Shown here in pieces: positions 17,044 through 25,142 of a DNA stretch of 64,000 nt. Numbering within the stretch: position 1 is the first letter of the stretch; every line of letters starts with the position of its first letter. Below the pieces are notes generated by a model. It was not told the origin of the DNA and made no database searches. It worked only from the letters and a program-made list of their open reading frames with translations. Origin of the DNA: Solimonas sp036405815 (GTDB lineage Bacteria > Pseudomonadota > Gammaproteobacteria > Nevskiales > Nevskiaceae). The translations under genes were made by a program, and so were the position numbers. The DNA is taken from assembly GCA_036405815.1 (NCBI GenBank), contig DASWWX010000034.1:81902-145901 (forward strand), in the 5' to 3' direction.

Positions 17044-17059
17044 GTGCACACATGTTCAC
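17044..17059. promoter_or_regulatory. palindrome 1 in the des control region (predicted DesT/FabR-type operator)
   Basis: GTGCACACATGTTCAC is palindromic at 12 of 16 positions and lies 19 bp upstream of the reductase start. A related element follows 32 bp away (centre to centre). The two share 12 of 16 bases in the same orientation. Location between a TetR-type repressor and its presumed target operon supports an operator role; binding is inference. Confidence 0.6.
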
Positions 17060-17075
17060 AATGCCGAGCCTGTTT

Positions 17076-17091
17076 GTCAACACTTGTACAC
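17076..17091. promoter_or_regulatory. palindrome 2 in the des control region (predicted DesT/FabR-type operator)
   Basis: GTCAACACTTGTACAC is palindromic at 10 of 16 positions and matches the first element at 12 of 16 positions (shared core ACAC-x-TGT-x-CAC). The 32-bp spacing is about three helical turns, which would place two repressor dimers on one face of the DNA. Confidence 0.55.
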
Positions 17092-17186
17092 TGAAATTCC
17101 GATAGCCGATCAATACGCCCTTAAAAATCAATCAGTAAGAAGCGTATATACTGCGCAGCATTGCAGCCGGAGCGAGCGAGGCAGCG

Positions 17187-17870
17187 GTGGCTGAAACCGG
17201 AAAACGAGGCAGTCCGACTGCCGCGCAGGCGAACGAGGGGACACTGATCACCCGCGGCGAGCGCAAGCAGCGCACGCGCACGACCCTGCTCGACGCCGCG
17301 CTCAAGCTGATGAGCGAGGGCCGCAGCTTCACCAGCCTGGGCCTGCGCGAAGTCACCCGCGAAGCGGGCCTGGTACCGACCTCGTTCTACCGCCACTTCC
17401 GCGACATGGACGAACTCGGCCTGGCGCTGGTCGAGGAAGGCGGGCTGACGCTGCGACGTCTGCTGCGCGACGCGCGCAAGGTCGGTGTGCCGGCCGAGGA
17501 CATCATCCGCGGCTCGGTGCGGATCTACCTGGCCTACGTCCGCGAGCACCACCTGCAGTTCGGCTTCATCGTCGGCGAGCGGCTCGGCGGCTCGCCGGCA
17601 ATCCGCCGCGCGATCCGCCTGGAAGTCACGCACGTCACCAACGAAATGGCGCAGGACATCCAGCATCTGCGGCTGCTGAACCGCGAGTTGTCGACCTCGA
17701 CACTGCAGATGATCTGCGGGCTGGTCGTCAGCACGATGCTCAACGCCGCCGGCGACATCCTCGACCTGCCGGCGCAGCAACCGAAGCAGGAGCAGGAACT
17801 GCTGGAGCACTACGTGCGGCAGTTGCGCCTGATCTTCCTCGGCGCCACGCAGTGGCGCGAGAAAACCTGA
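17187..17870 (+). CDS. TetR-family repressor, DesT/FabR type
   Basis: 227 residues. The helix-turn-helix domain is at about 24-75, with RTRTTLLDAALKLMSEGRSF and LREVTREAGLVPTSFYRHF. The FYRHFRDMDELGLALVEE continuation is typical of FabR/DesT, regulators that sense the saturation of acyl-CoA and control unsaturated fatty-acid synthesis. The C-terminal domain would hold the acyl-CoA pocket. The start is a GTG at 17187, the first that gives a full HTH. It is divergent from the reductase/desaturase operon with a 161-bp control region, the same arrangement as desT-desCB in Pseudomonas. Confidence 0.9.
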   Translation: MAETGKRGSPTAAQANEGTLITRGERKQRTRTTLLDAALKLMSEGRSFTSLGLREVTREAGLVPTSFYRHFRDMDELGLALVEEGGLTLRRLLRDARKVGVPAEDIIRGSVRIYLAYVREHHLQFGFIVGERLGGSPAIRRAIRLEVTHVTNEMAQDIQHLRLLNRELSTSTLQMICGLVVSTMLNAAGDILDLPAQQPKQEQELLEHYVRQLRLIFLGATQWREKT

Positions 17871-17934
17871 GCCTTCCTGGGCGTTCAGCTCACACGCCTG
17901 CCCCAGAACCGGGATTTTCAGGCGCGCAAAGAAA

Positions 17935-17959
17935 AACCCCGGCGCCAGGCGCCGGGGTT
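17935..17959 (-). terminator. strong intrinsic terminator of the cold-shock gene
   Basis: A perfect 12-bp inverted repeat, AACCCCGGCGCC and its complement around one base, is followed on the minus strand by TTTTTCTTT. It lies 22 bp after the cold-shock stop codon. On the plus strand there is no U-run beyond the outer pairs, so it mainly ends the minus-strand transcript. Confidence 0.88.
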
Positions 17960-17981
17960 CGAAGAAACGAAAGCGTCGTCC

Positions 17982-18194
17982 TTAGAGCGGACGGATCGCA
18001 GCAGCCTGCATGCCCTTGGGGCCACGGCGCACTTCGAACTGCACCTTCTGGCCTTCCTTCAGGGTCTTGAAGCCCGTGCCCTGAATTTCGCGGAAGTGCG
18101 CGAAGAGGTCTTCGCCGCCGCCATCCGGGGTGATGAAACCAAAACCCTTGGCGTCGTTGAACCACTTGACGGTGCCACTCACGACATTCGACAT
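17982..18194 (-). CDS. cold-shock domain protein (CspA family)
   Basis: 70-residue single cold-shock domain, an RNA/DNA chaperone. RNP-1 (KGFGFITP) and RNP-2 (DLFAHF) are both present, and the C-terminus QKVQFEVRRGPKGMQAAAIRPL is normal. The start MSNVVSGTVKWFN at 18194 matches family length; a longer in-frame start 204 bp upstream lies in what is more likely the 5' UTR. A good terminator follows, and an upstream promoter candidate would give a leader of about 100 nt, common in cold-shock genes. Confidence 0.97.
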   Translation of the reverse strand: MSNVVSGTVKWFNDAKGFGFITPDGGGEDLFAHFREIQGTGFKTLKEGQKVQFEVRRGPKGMQAAAIRPL

Positions 18195-18301
18195 GAAACG
18201 TTCCTTCTGACGATGAATGAAACGGGCGCATGCCCGCGGACTGCAAGCGGTCAAGCAACGTCGCCGGGACCCCGGTCCGGCTTGAATCTGCTGCGAAATT
18301 G

Positions 18302-18330
18302 ACTCTACACATTCGTTACAAACCTGTCGA
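18302..18330 (-). promoter_or_regulatory. candidate sigma-70 promoter of the cold-shock gene
   Basis: On the minus strand, TCGACA (5 of 6 to the -35 consensus), 17 bp, then TAGAGT (4 of 6 to -10). Transcription would begin near 18295, giving about 100 nt of leader before the start codon. The rest of the 18195-18573 gap contains the leader and the upstream region of the plus-strand gene; no further gene is seen. Confidence 0.45.
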
Positions 18331-18573
18331 ACCGCCGAGCCGGCGGAAAAACAAGCCCCGAATCCCAATCTTCCAGGGCAGGACATCAGGCTCGCCATCG
18401 GCAGCGATCGTCGTCAAATCCGTCCATTCGATAGCGGCTTTCGCCATCGACTCGCTGGTTTCGCCGCCCGGCACTACGGCCCCAGAACTCAAGTTATTGA
18501 TTTCGCTTGACTCGCCGTGGCTGTAGAACTGGCGCGGCGTTTGCTCCTCACCCACCAACAACGGGAGCACGAG

Positions 18574-19335
18574 ATGGCACACAACACACAATGGACGCTC
18601 GCATGGACGCTCGCACTGGGCCTCCTGGCGACGAGCCTGACGACGACCGCAGTCGCGCACGACTCACCGATGGCGCTATGCGATTACGAATTGGCGTACG
18701 AGGTCTCGGTGTCGGATCAAGACGACGTGCACCTCCGCGCGCCCGACGAGGACTGGCATCTGCAAGGCGAGCGTCTGCACCGCAACGACCGCGAGCTATC
18801 GCTGTCGGCGACCGAGCGCGAACAGCTGCTGCACTATCGCGAGGACCTGGCGCGCCTGACGCGCGAGGTCAACCGCGTCGCCGTCGACGGCGCGATGCTG
18901 GGCATCGAGGCGCTGACGATCACGCTGGCCACGCTCGGTAACGACCGCGATGCCGACGCGCTGGGTGCGCGGCTGGCGCGCGTCGGCGGGCAACTGCAGA
19001 CGCAGCTCGACGGCCGTCAGCTGCCGCCGGGCCGCATCGGCGACGACCTGGTGTCGGAAGCCATCGGGGAAGAGATCGCGGCGCTGGCCGGCAGCATCGC
19101 GCTGAAGATCACGGGCGGCATCGCCTCGCTGGTGGTGGGCGCGATCTTCGACCCGGGCGCTGCCGAAGCGCGCAGCCGACATATCGAACGCACGGTGGAA
19201 CGTCGGATCGAACCGCGCGCCGACGCCCTCGCGCGTCGCGCCGACGCGATCTGCGCCGACCTGCGCACACTCGATGCTCAGGAACGCGCCATCGGCCGCT
19301 TCGATCTGCTGCGCACGAGCCGACCCGCCGTGTAG
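18574..19335 (+). CDS. secreted protein, YggN/DUF2884-like
   Basis: 253-residue exported protein. The signal peptide MAHNTQWTLAWTLALGLLATSLTTTAVAHD is followed by a segment with NDRELSLSATEREQLLHYREDLARLTREV near residues 75-105. It resembles the 'stored element, then count of open residues' layout of YggN/DUF2884 proteins. A Gly/Ala-rich amphipathic region (GGIASLVVGAIFDPGAAEARS) and charged helices end the protein. Function unknown. ATG at 18574 follows GGGAG at 7 bp. The family call rests on a remembered pattern and could be wrong. Confidence 0.65.
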   Translation: MAHNTQWTLAWTLALGLLATSLTTTAVAHDSPMALCDYELAYEVSVSDQDDVHLRAPDEDWHLQGERLHRNDRELSLSATEREQLLHYREDLARLTREVNRVAVDGAMLGIEALTITLATLGNDRDADALGARLARVGGQLQTQLDGRQLPPGRIGDDLVSEAIGEEIAALAGSIALKITGGIASLVVGAIFDPGAAEARSRHIERTVERRIEPRADALARRADAICADLRTLDAQERAIGRFDLLRTSRPAV

Positions 19336-19374
19336 CCACACGCAACACCCGCGCGAGGTCCTTCGGGTCCGCGA

Positions 19375-20793
19375 TCAACGACGCGTGCGGTACTCCGGCG
19401 GAATGGTCAGCTCGTAGGTCACGCCGGTACCGGAACGCAGCGCGGGCAGGTTCGGCCCGCGCTGCGAGCTGAAGTACAGTCGGCTGCCGTCGGGCGTGAA
19501 CGCCGGACCGGTCAGTTCCGAACCGCCATAGGTAATCTGCAGCAGGGTCTTCGCCGGCCGATTCGGCACGACCACGATCAGCCGCATCGCATCGCCGTCC
19601 TCCGCGACAACGATATCGCCGGCCGGACTGACCACGAGGTTGTCGACATCGTCCATCGGCAACTCGATCGAATCGTTGTCGAAGATGATTTCGATCAGAT
19701 CGTTATCGACATCGTAGGCGAGCACGCGGTTGTCGCCTTTGCAGGCAAAAAACACCAGCGCGCGCGTCGGCCGTGTGCCGCCCGGCGGCACGCTGCGCAG
19801 CGTGGCAGGCAGTTCGTAATGCCAGATGCCCTCGCCGCCGCGGAACACGGTGCCCGGCACCACCTGACCATTCGCGGCCAAGCGGTTTCGCACCGGCGCC
19901 TGCGCCTGATCGGCGTCGCTCACATCGACCCAGCGAGCGCGATGCAGGACCTGCAGCGTGGCGCCTTCCGGATACCCGCCGTTCTCGAAGCCTTCGACGT
20001 TCAATACCTGCAGGCGCCCCTGCTCCAGCTGCAGGCGCTGCCCGTCGGCGCTCAGGTCCGCCGCGTCGGCGACGAAGCGATAGAAGCGACCGTCGCCGGC
20101 GTCCTCGGTGAGAAACACCGTCCGCGTCGCCAGATCCACCGCTGCCGCTTCATGATTGAACAGGCCCAGTGCCGGCTTGACGCGCGCGGTCTCGGGCGAG
20201 CCGAAGGGATCGCACTCGTAGACCAGGCCGTCGCTGGTCTCCTCGCAGGAGAGCCAGGTGTGCCAAGGCGTCTGGCCGCCGGCGCAGTTGCGACGCGTGT
20301 TGTCGAGAATGCGATAGGCGTCCGTCAGCGTGCCGTCGGCCGCAAAGCGCAGCGCGCCGACCCCGCCGCGCGGGCTGGTCTCGCTATTGGAGACGTACAC
20401 CCAGCCACCGTCATCGGCCGCGAATACCGCGCCGCCATCCGGTGCGCTGTGCCAGTTGTAGCCGGTCAGCCCCAGTGGATCGAGCAGGCCGCGCACCGGG
20501 TTGTAGAGATGACGCGCCACCGCGCGCACGGAAAAGCCCTCGGGTGCGAGGATGCCTTCCACGCCGGTATCGACCAGCGGGCCGATGTCGGCGAGCGGGC
20601 CTGCCGGGATCGAGAACTCCTGGCCGACGATGCCGCCACCCGAACCCCCACCCGGCGCACCGGGCCCGGATGCGCCGCTGGAATCGCCGCAGGCCGCCAG
20701 CCACGCCGGCATCGTCGCGGCGCCTGCGGTGAGAAACGCATAGCGTAGGAAATCGCGACGGCGCAGACGATCGGCAGACAACGGGCGCTTCAT
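19375..20793 (-). CDS. PhoX-like (DUF839) Tat-exported protein
   Basis: 472 residues. The N-terminus RRRDFLRYAFLTAGAATMPAWLAAC combines a twin-arginine signal with a lipobox (LAAC), so a Tat-exported lipoprotein is likely. A Gly/Ser linker follows, then a beta-propeller domain with the PhoX signature around GGQTPWHTWLSCEE and FNHEAAAVDLATRTVFLTEDAGDGRFYRF. PhoX enzymes are Ca/Fe phosphatases, and this family also contains members without shown phosphatase activity. The C-terminal VSPAGDIVVAEDGD and FTPDGSRLYFSSQRG are propeller repeats. Upstream lies the divergent glyoxalase gene. Confidence 0.85.
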   Translation of the reverse strand: MKRPLSADRLRRRDFLRYAFLTAGAATMPAWLAACGDSSGASGPGAPGGGSGGGIVGQEFSIPAGPLADIGPLVDTGVEGILAPEGFSVRAVARHLYNPVRGLLDPLGLTGYNWHSAPDGGAVFAADDGGWVYVSNSETSPRGGVGALRFAADGTLTDAYRILDNTRRNCAGGQTPWHTWLSCEETSDGLVYECDPFGSPETARVKPALGLFNHEAAAVDLATRTVFLTEDAGDGRFYRFVADAADLSADGQRLQLEQGRLQVLNVEGFENGGYPEGATLQVLHRARWVDVSDADQAQAPVRNRLAANGQVVPGTVFRGGEGIWHYELPATLRSVPPGGTRPTRALVFFACKGDNRVLAYDVDNDLIEIIFDNDSIELPMDDVDNLVVSPAGDIVVAEDGDAMRLIVVVPNRPAKTLLQITYGGSELTGPAFTPDGSRLYFSSQRGPNLPALRSGTGVTYELTIPPEYRTRR

Positions 20794-20882
20794 GGTTACT
20801 CCATTTTCATCTCACGGTAACCTGCGCATATGAAGGCCCGATGAAACCCCCGGCGCCGCTGCTGACCCACTCCACCGAATCC

Positions 20883-21284
20883 ATGCGCATCCTCCACACC
20901 ATGCTCCGCGTCGGCGATCTCGATCGCTCGATCGCCTTCTACCGCGACGTGCTCGACATGAGGCTGCTGAGCCGCAAGGACTATCCCGACGGCAAGTTCA
21001 CGCTCGCCTTCCTCGGCTACGGCGACGGCAACGCCTCCGGCGGCGCGGAACTGGAGCTGACCTACAACTACGGCGTCGAGCGCTACGAAATCGGCACCGC
21101 CTTCGGCCACATCGCGCTACAAGTCGAGGATGCCTACACCGCCTGCGAGCGCGTGAAGGCGCGCGGCGGCACGGTGACGCGCGAGGCCGGACCGATGAAG
21201 CACGGCAGCACCGTCATCGCCTTCGTGCAGGACCCGGACGGCTACAAGATCGAGTTCATCCAGCGCAAGGCCGCGGACGCCTGA
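20883..21284 (+). CDS. gloA: lactoylglutathione lyase (glyoxalase I)
   Basis: 133 residues, close to E. coli GloA (135). It converts the methylglyoxal-glutathione hemithioacetal to S-lactoylglutathione in the cytoplasm. All four metal ligands are visible: His5 (LHTMLRV), Glu58 (ELTYN), His76 (GHIAL) and Glu124 (YKIEFI). ATG at 20883 is chosen because it gives the standard start MRILHTMLRVGDL; an in-frame ATG at 20841 would add 14 residues. Short enzymes of this kind usually take nickel rather than zinc. Confidence 0.96.
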   Translation: MRILHTMLRVGDLDRSIAFYRDVLDMRLLSRKDYPDGKFTLAFLGYGDGNASGGAELELTYNYGVERYEIGTAFGHIALQVEDAYTACERVKARGGTVTREAGPMKHGSTVIAFVQDPDGYKIEFIQRKAADA

Positions 21285-21305
21285 GCCGCGCAGGGGCGGC
21301 GCATA

Positions 21306-22061
21306 ATGGGTTCAGCCATGGACGCCGCCGTCAGCCGTTTCCGTAGTGAATACCAGGCCGGGATCTCGCCGGCCTACAACGGCTGGCTGCACGGTGCCTT
21401 CATCTTCGGCGTGGGCTTTGCGTTCATAGCCGTGTGTGCGCTACAGGCGCGCGGCGCAGGCTGGTGGTGGCTCAGCATCGTGCCGGGCTTCCTGGTCGGC
21501 AACTTCGGCGAGTGGTGGCTGCACAAGTACGCGCTGCACCGGCGTATCGAACCGCTGCGCGCGCTGTGGCATCGCCACACGGTGCAGCACCACCACTACT
21601 TCACCGAGAGCGCGATGACGGTGTCGTCGCAGCGCGAGTACCGCATCATCTTCTTCCCGTTCTACGCAGTGCTCGGCCTCGGCGCGATCCACGCCGCGTT
21701 CGGTGCGTTGTGGGCGCTGCCCTTCGGCGCGCAAGCCGGCTACGCCTGGGCGCTCGGCGGCATGGTCCATTACCTGCTGTACGAGACGCTGCACACGGCC
21801 GCACACCTGCAGGAGCGGCCGGTCTACCGCTGGCTTCCGTTCGTCAACACGATGCGCCGCAACCACTGGCTGCACCATCACCACCGGCTGATGCCGGAAT
21901 ACAACATGAACCTGACCCTGCCGATCGCCGACTGGGCGCTGGGCAGCAGCGACCTCGACCGCGGCTTGCTCGGCACGCTGTTCAACGGCTACCGCATGGA
22001 TCGGCTCAAGCCCGAGGTTCGCGAGCGCCTCGGTGACGTGGACTTTCCGCCACGTGCTTGA
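21306..22061 (+). CDS. sterol desaturase / fatty-acid hydroxylase family protein
   Basis: 251-residue membrane enzyme with the histidine-rich di-iron pattern of the family: HKYALH near residue 74, HRHTVQHHH at 94-102, HTAAH at 165-169 and NHWLHHHH at 188-195. Four or so hydrophobic segments surround them. It is likely to hydroxylate or desaturate a lipid or carotenoid; relatives include beta-carotene hydroxylases and C-4 sterol oxidases. ATG at 21306 or the in-frame ATG at 21318 could be used. It lies 21 bp behind gloA, and its stop overlaps the candidate ilv promoter. Confidence 0.85.
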   Translation: MGSAMDAAVSRFRSEYQAGISPAYNGWLHGAFIFGVGFAFIAVCALQARGAGWWWLSIVPGFLVGNFGEWWLHKYALHRRIEPLRALWHRHTVQHHHYFTESAMTVSSQREYRIIFFPFYAVLGLGAIHAAFGALWALPFGAQAGYAWALGGMVHYLLYETLHTAAHLQERPVYRWLPFVNTMRRNHWLHHHHRLMPEYNMNLTLPIADWALGSSDLDRGLLGTLFNGYRMDRLKPEVRERLGDVDFPPRA

Positions 22062-22087
22062 CGGCGTCTTCGCGACGCGATTAGGCT
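22058..22087 (+). promoter_or_regulatory. weak candidate promoter for the ilv leader
   Basis: TTGACG (5 of 6 to the -35 consensus) overlaps the end of the preceding gene; 18 bp later TAGGCT is a poor -10 match. It is the best candidate before the leader peptide at 22097, but the evidence is thin. Confidence 0.3.
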
Positions 22088-22096
22088 GCGCCCGCA

Positions 22097-22162
22097 ATGA
22101 ACCTTCACCCGCAGATTTCCCTCGCCGTCATTTCGGTCGTCGCCGTTAGCGACGCGCCGTAG
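22097..22162 (+). CDS. ilvL: ilv operon leader peptide (IlvL-like)
   Basis: 21-residue peptide MNLHPQISLAVISVVAVSDAP. The ISLAVISVVAV core is dense in Ile, Val and Leu and closely matches the enterobacterial IlvL core. Slow reading of these codons when branched-chain aminoacyl-tRNAs are scarce would prevent formation of the terminator at 22183-22217. The stop codon is 20 bp before the terminator stem, and acetolactate synthase follows. Ribosome binding site is weak. Regulation is inferred from the layout. Confidence 0.85.
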   Translation: MNLHPQISLAVISVVAVSDAP

Positions 22163-22182
22163 GGGATCTGCACCAGTACGCA

Positions 22183-22217
22183 AACCCCCGCCGGCGCAAG
22201 ACCGGCGGGGGTTTTCT
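22183..22217 (+). terminator. attenuator terminator of the ilv operon
   Basis: A 12-bp stem (AACCCCCGCCGG/CCGGCGGGGGTT) with a 7-base loop is followed by TTTTCTGC. It lies between the Ile/Val/Leu-rich leader peptide and ilvG, the classic position of a transcription attenuator. Anti-terminator pairing with the leader was not worked out. Confidence 0.88.
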
Positions 22218-22280
22218 GCTTTCTGAAGAACCTTCCTCCGCCGGTCCACCGCCAGCGGGTCCACTTAGAGACCCGAGCAC

Positions 22281-23951
22281 ATGGACATCAATGGCGCAGA
22301 ATTCATCACCCGCTATCTGGAACAGCAGGGCGTGGTCGATGTCGTCGGCATTCCTGGTGGTGCGCTGCTTCCCCTGTACCGCGCGCTGGCCGACTCCCGG
22401 CTGCGGCACGTGCTCGCGCGTCACGAGCAGGGTGCGGCGTTCGTCGCGCAGGGCATGGCGCGGGTGTCCGGTCGCGCCGGCGTGTGCTTGGCGACGTCCG
22501 GTCCCGGCGTCACCAATCTGCTGACGGCGCTGGCCGACGCCAAGGCCGATTCGGTGCCGCTGGTCGCGTTGTGCGGCCAGGTGCCGCGCGCACTGATCGG
22601 CACCGATGCGTTCCAGGAAGTGAAGACCGGTCACCTGGTCGACTCGATCACGAAAGCGCACTTCGAGATCCGCGCCGCCGAGGACCTGATTGATCTCTTG
22701 CCGGAAGCCTTCCGCATCGCCGAGAGCGGTCGGCCGGGACCGGTCGTGCTCGACATCCCCAAGGACGTGCAGACCGAGCGCCTGAAGCTGGAGCGCCTGC
22801 CGCCGCGCGCGACGCGCGACGCGCCGCTGGCCCCGGACCGTGAACAGATCGCGCGCGCCGCGGCGCTGATCGACGCCGCGCAGCGGCCGGTGTTGTACGT
22901 CGGCGGCGGCGTGACGCAGGCACGCGCGCAAGCGCTGGCGCAGCAATTGGCCGAACGCGCGGCACTACCGACGACGACGACCTTGATGGCGCTCGGCACG
23001 CTGGCACCCGACCATCCGTTGGCACTGGGCATGCTCGGCCAGCATGGCGCGCGTGCGACCAATCTGGCGATCGAGGAATGCGATCTGCTGATCGCGGTTG
23101 GCGCACGCTTCGACGATCGCGCGACCGGCCGTGCCGACCGCTTTGCGCCGAACGCGCGCGTGATCCACATCGACACCGACGTGCGCGAATTCGGCAAGAT
23201 CCGTCGCCCGGTACTGGCGATCGCATCCGACGCCGGCCTCGCGCTCGCCGCGCTGGCGCAGGCGGTGAAGCCGCAGCTGCGCACCGATTGGCTGGCGCGC
23301 GTCGGCAGACTGCGTCGCGAACACGCGCTGCGCTTCGACGGCGACGAGGACCTGCGCCGTCCCTACGGACTGGTGCGCGCCGTCGCTGAACTCGCCGGCC
23401 CGAACGCCGTGATCACGACCGACGTCGGTCAACACCAGATGTGGGTCGCGCAGCGGTATCCGTTCACGCAGCCGGAACGCTGGCTGACCTCCGGTGGCCT
23501 CGGCACGATGGGCTTCGGCCTGCCGGCCGCGATCGGCGCGGCCCTGGCCCTGCCGCACACGCCCGTGGTCTGTTTCAGCGGCGACGGCTCGCTGCTGATG
23601 AACGCGCAGGAACTGGCAACGCTGGCCGAACTGCAGCTCGACGTGAAGCTGGTGGTGATGGACAACGCCGGCCTCGGCCTCGTGCACCAGCAGCAGACGC
23701 TGTTCTACCAGCGCCGCTACAGCGGCTCTGCCTATGAGCAGGCACCGCGCTTTGACCTGCTGGCGCAGGCCTACGGCGTGCCGGCCGTCGACCTCGGCAG
23801 CGCACGCGATCCGTGGGCTGCGCTTGCCGCCGCGTTCGCACGACCGGGACCGATGCTGATTCGCGCGCCGATCGCGCGCGACGAGCAGGTGCTGCCGATG
23901 GTGATCCCAGGCGGTGCCAACACCGACGCCATCGACGCCACTCCCTTCTGA
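22281..23951 (+). CDS. ilvG: acetolactate synthase, large subunit
   Basis: 556 residues. Thiamine-diphosphate enzyme that condenses two pyruvates (or pyruvate and 2-oxobutyrate) in valine, leucine and isoleucine synthesis. The catalytic Glu49 lies in ARHEQGAAFVAQG. The FAD/central domain follows, then the ThDP-Mg motif GDGSLLMNAQELATLAEL...DN at about 435-463. The C-terminal HQQQTLFYQRRYSGS is IlvG/IlvB-like. It is preceded by a leader peptide and attenuator and followed after 33 bp by the aminotransferase. No small regulatory subunit (ilvM/ilvN/ilvH) is encoded between the two, where one is usually found. Confidence 0.93.
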   Translation: MDINGAEFITRYLEQQGVVDVVGIPGGALLPLYRALADSRLRHVLARHEQGAAFVAQGMARVSGRAGVCLATSGPGVTNLLTALADAKADSVPLVALCGQVPRALIGTDAFQEVKTGHLVDSITKAHFEIRAAEDLIDLLPEAFRIAESGRPGPVVLDIPKDVQTERLKLERLPPRATRDAPLAPDREQIARAAALIDAAQRPVLYVGGGVTQARAQALAQQLAERAALPTTTTLMALGTLAPDHPLALGMLGQHGARATNLAIEECDLLIAVGARFDDRATGRADRFAPNARVIHIDTDVREFGKIRRPVLAIASDAGLALAALAQAVKPQLRTDWLARVGRLRREHALRFDGDEDLRRPYGLVRAVAELAGPNAVITTDVGQHQMWVAQRYPFTQPERWLTSGGLGTMGFGLPAAIGAALALPHTPVVCFSGDGSLLMNAQELATLAELQLDVKLVVMDNAGLGLVHQQQTLFYQRRYSGSAYEQAPRFDLLAQAYGVPAVDLGSARDPWAALAAAFARPGPMLIRAPIARDEQVLPMVIPGGANTDAIDATPF

Positions 23952-23984
23952 AGCATTTCCACAACCTCGCAACAGGAACCCGCC

Positions 23985-25052
23985 ATGCGCAATCCCCCCG
24001 CAGCCGCGCTCGAAGCGCCACTCCCACCCGACTGGCCGGCGCCCGAAGCGCTGGGCTTCGGCCAGTACCTCGCACCCTGGCTGGTTCACGCCGGCCACGG
24101 TGTCGACACCGGCTGGGGCACGCCGACGGTCAATCCGCGCAACGCGACCCCGCTGGCCGTCGCCACCGGCGCGCTGCAATACGGGCTATCGGTATTCGAA
24201 GGCCTGAAGGCCTACCGTGCGCCGGACGGCGGCGTGCACCTGTTCCGCCCGCGCGACCACGCGCGGCGCCTGCAGGCGAGCGCGCGCCGGCTCGGCATGC
24301 CGGAACCGTCGGAGAACCTGTTCATGACGCTGTGCCAGCTCGCGGTGCAGGTGCATGCGCGCTTCCTGCCGCCGCATGGTCGCGGCTCGCTGTACCTGCG
24401 GCCGACGCTGTACGCGGAAGAAGAGGTGCTCGGCATGCGCGCGGCGACGCACCACCGCTTCGCCGTGATCGTCACGCCCTGCAGCGATCCGCTGCCGAAG
24501 ACGCTGCGCCTGTGGGCGGAACCGGACCTGATCCGCGCCGCGCCCGGCGGCCTGGGTGCAGCCAAGACCGGCGCCAACTACGCCGCCGGCCTCGGCGGCC
24601 TGTTGCGCGCCCGCGAACGCGGTTACGACGACGTGATCTGGTGCGACGCGCGCACGCATACGCAACTCGGCGAGGCCGGCACGATGAACGTGTTCGTGCA
24701 GATCGGCGAGGAACTGCTGACCCCACCCCTGGACGGCACGATCCTCGCCGGCATCACGCGCGACAGCCTGCTGCGCGTGATGCGCGCCGAAGGCATCGCC
24801 GTCTCCGAGCAGACCGTGACGCTCGACGATCTCGCCCATGCGCAACTCGCCGGTCAGCTCGGCACCGCTTTCGGTGTCGGCACCGCCGCGCGGCTGGCCC
24901 GCATCGCCGAGATCGGCGACGGCACGCGGGCCCTGGTGTTTCCGGATACCGGCCTGAGCACGCGCCTGAGCGCCGCACTCAAGCAGGTCCAGGAAGGCAC
25001 GACGCACGCGCTGCGCGACTGGCGCGTCGCCGTGCCGGGGCTTAGTGCCTGA
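23985..25052 (+). CDS. ilvE: branched-chain amino acid aminotransferase
   Basis: 355 residues, PLP enzyme of fold type IV. It performs the last transamination of Val, Leu and Ile synthesis. The PLP lysine is Lys194 in GAAKTGANYA; ERGYDDVIWCDA and GEAGTMNVFVQIG follow, and TILAGITRDSLLR forms the other family block. The length and the N-terminal FGQYLAPWLVHAGHG suit the longer bacterial/eukaryotic-like BCAT subgroup. Transcribed with ilvG (33-bp gap) under the same leader. Convergent with the PAS-GGDEF-EAL gene. Confidence 0.93.
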   Translation: MRNPPAAALEAPLPPDWPAPEALGFGQYLAPWLVHAGHGVDTGWGTPTVNPRNATPLAVATGALQYGLSVFEGLKAYRAPDGGVHLFRPRDHARRLQASARRLGMPEPSENLFMTLCQLAVQVHARFLPPHGRGSLYLRPTLYAEEEVLGMRAATHHRFAVIVTPCSDPLPKTLRLWAEPDLIRAAPGGLGAAKTGANYAAGLGGLLRARERGYDDVIWCDARTHTQLGEAGTMNVFVQIGEELLTPPLDGTILAGITRDSLLRVMRAEGIAVSEQTVTLDDLAHAQLAGQLGTAFGVGTAARLARIAEIGDGTRALVFPDTGLSTRLSAALKQVQEGTTHALRDWRVAVPGLSA

Positions 25053-25142
25053 CGCCGCAGGTTCGCGGCGCGGCATGGGCCGCACTGCGTTTCTCGTGAC
25101 CCGATGCAGGAAACGGCGGCGCTTCGAGCACGCCGTCATCGC

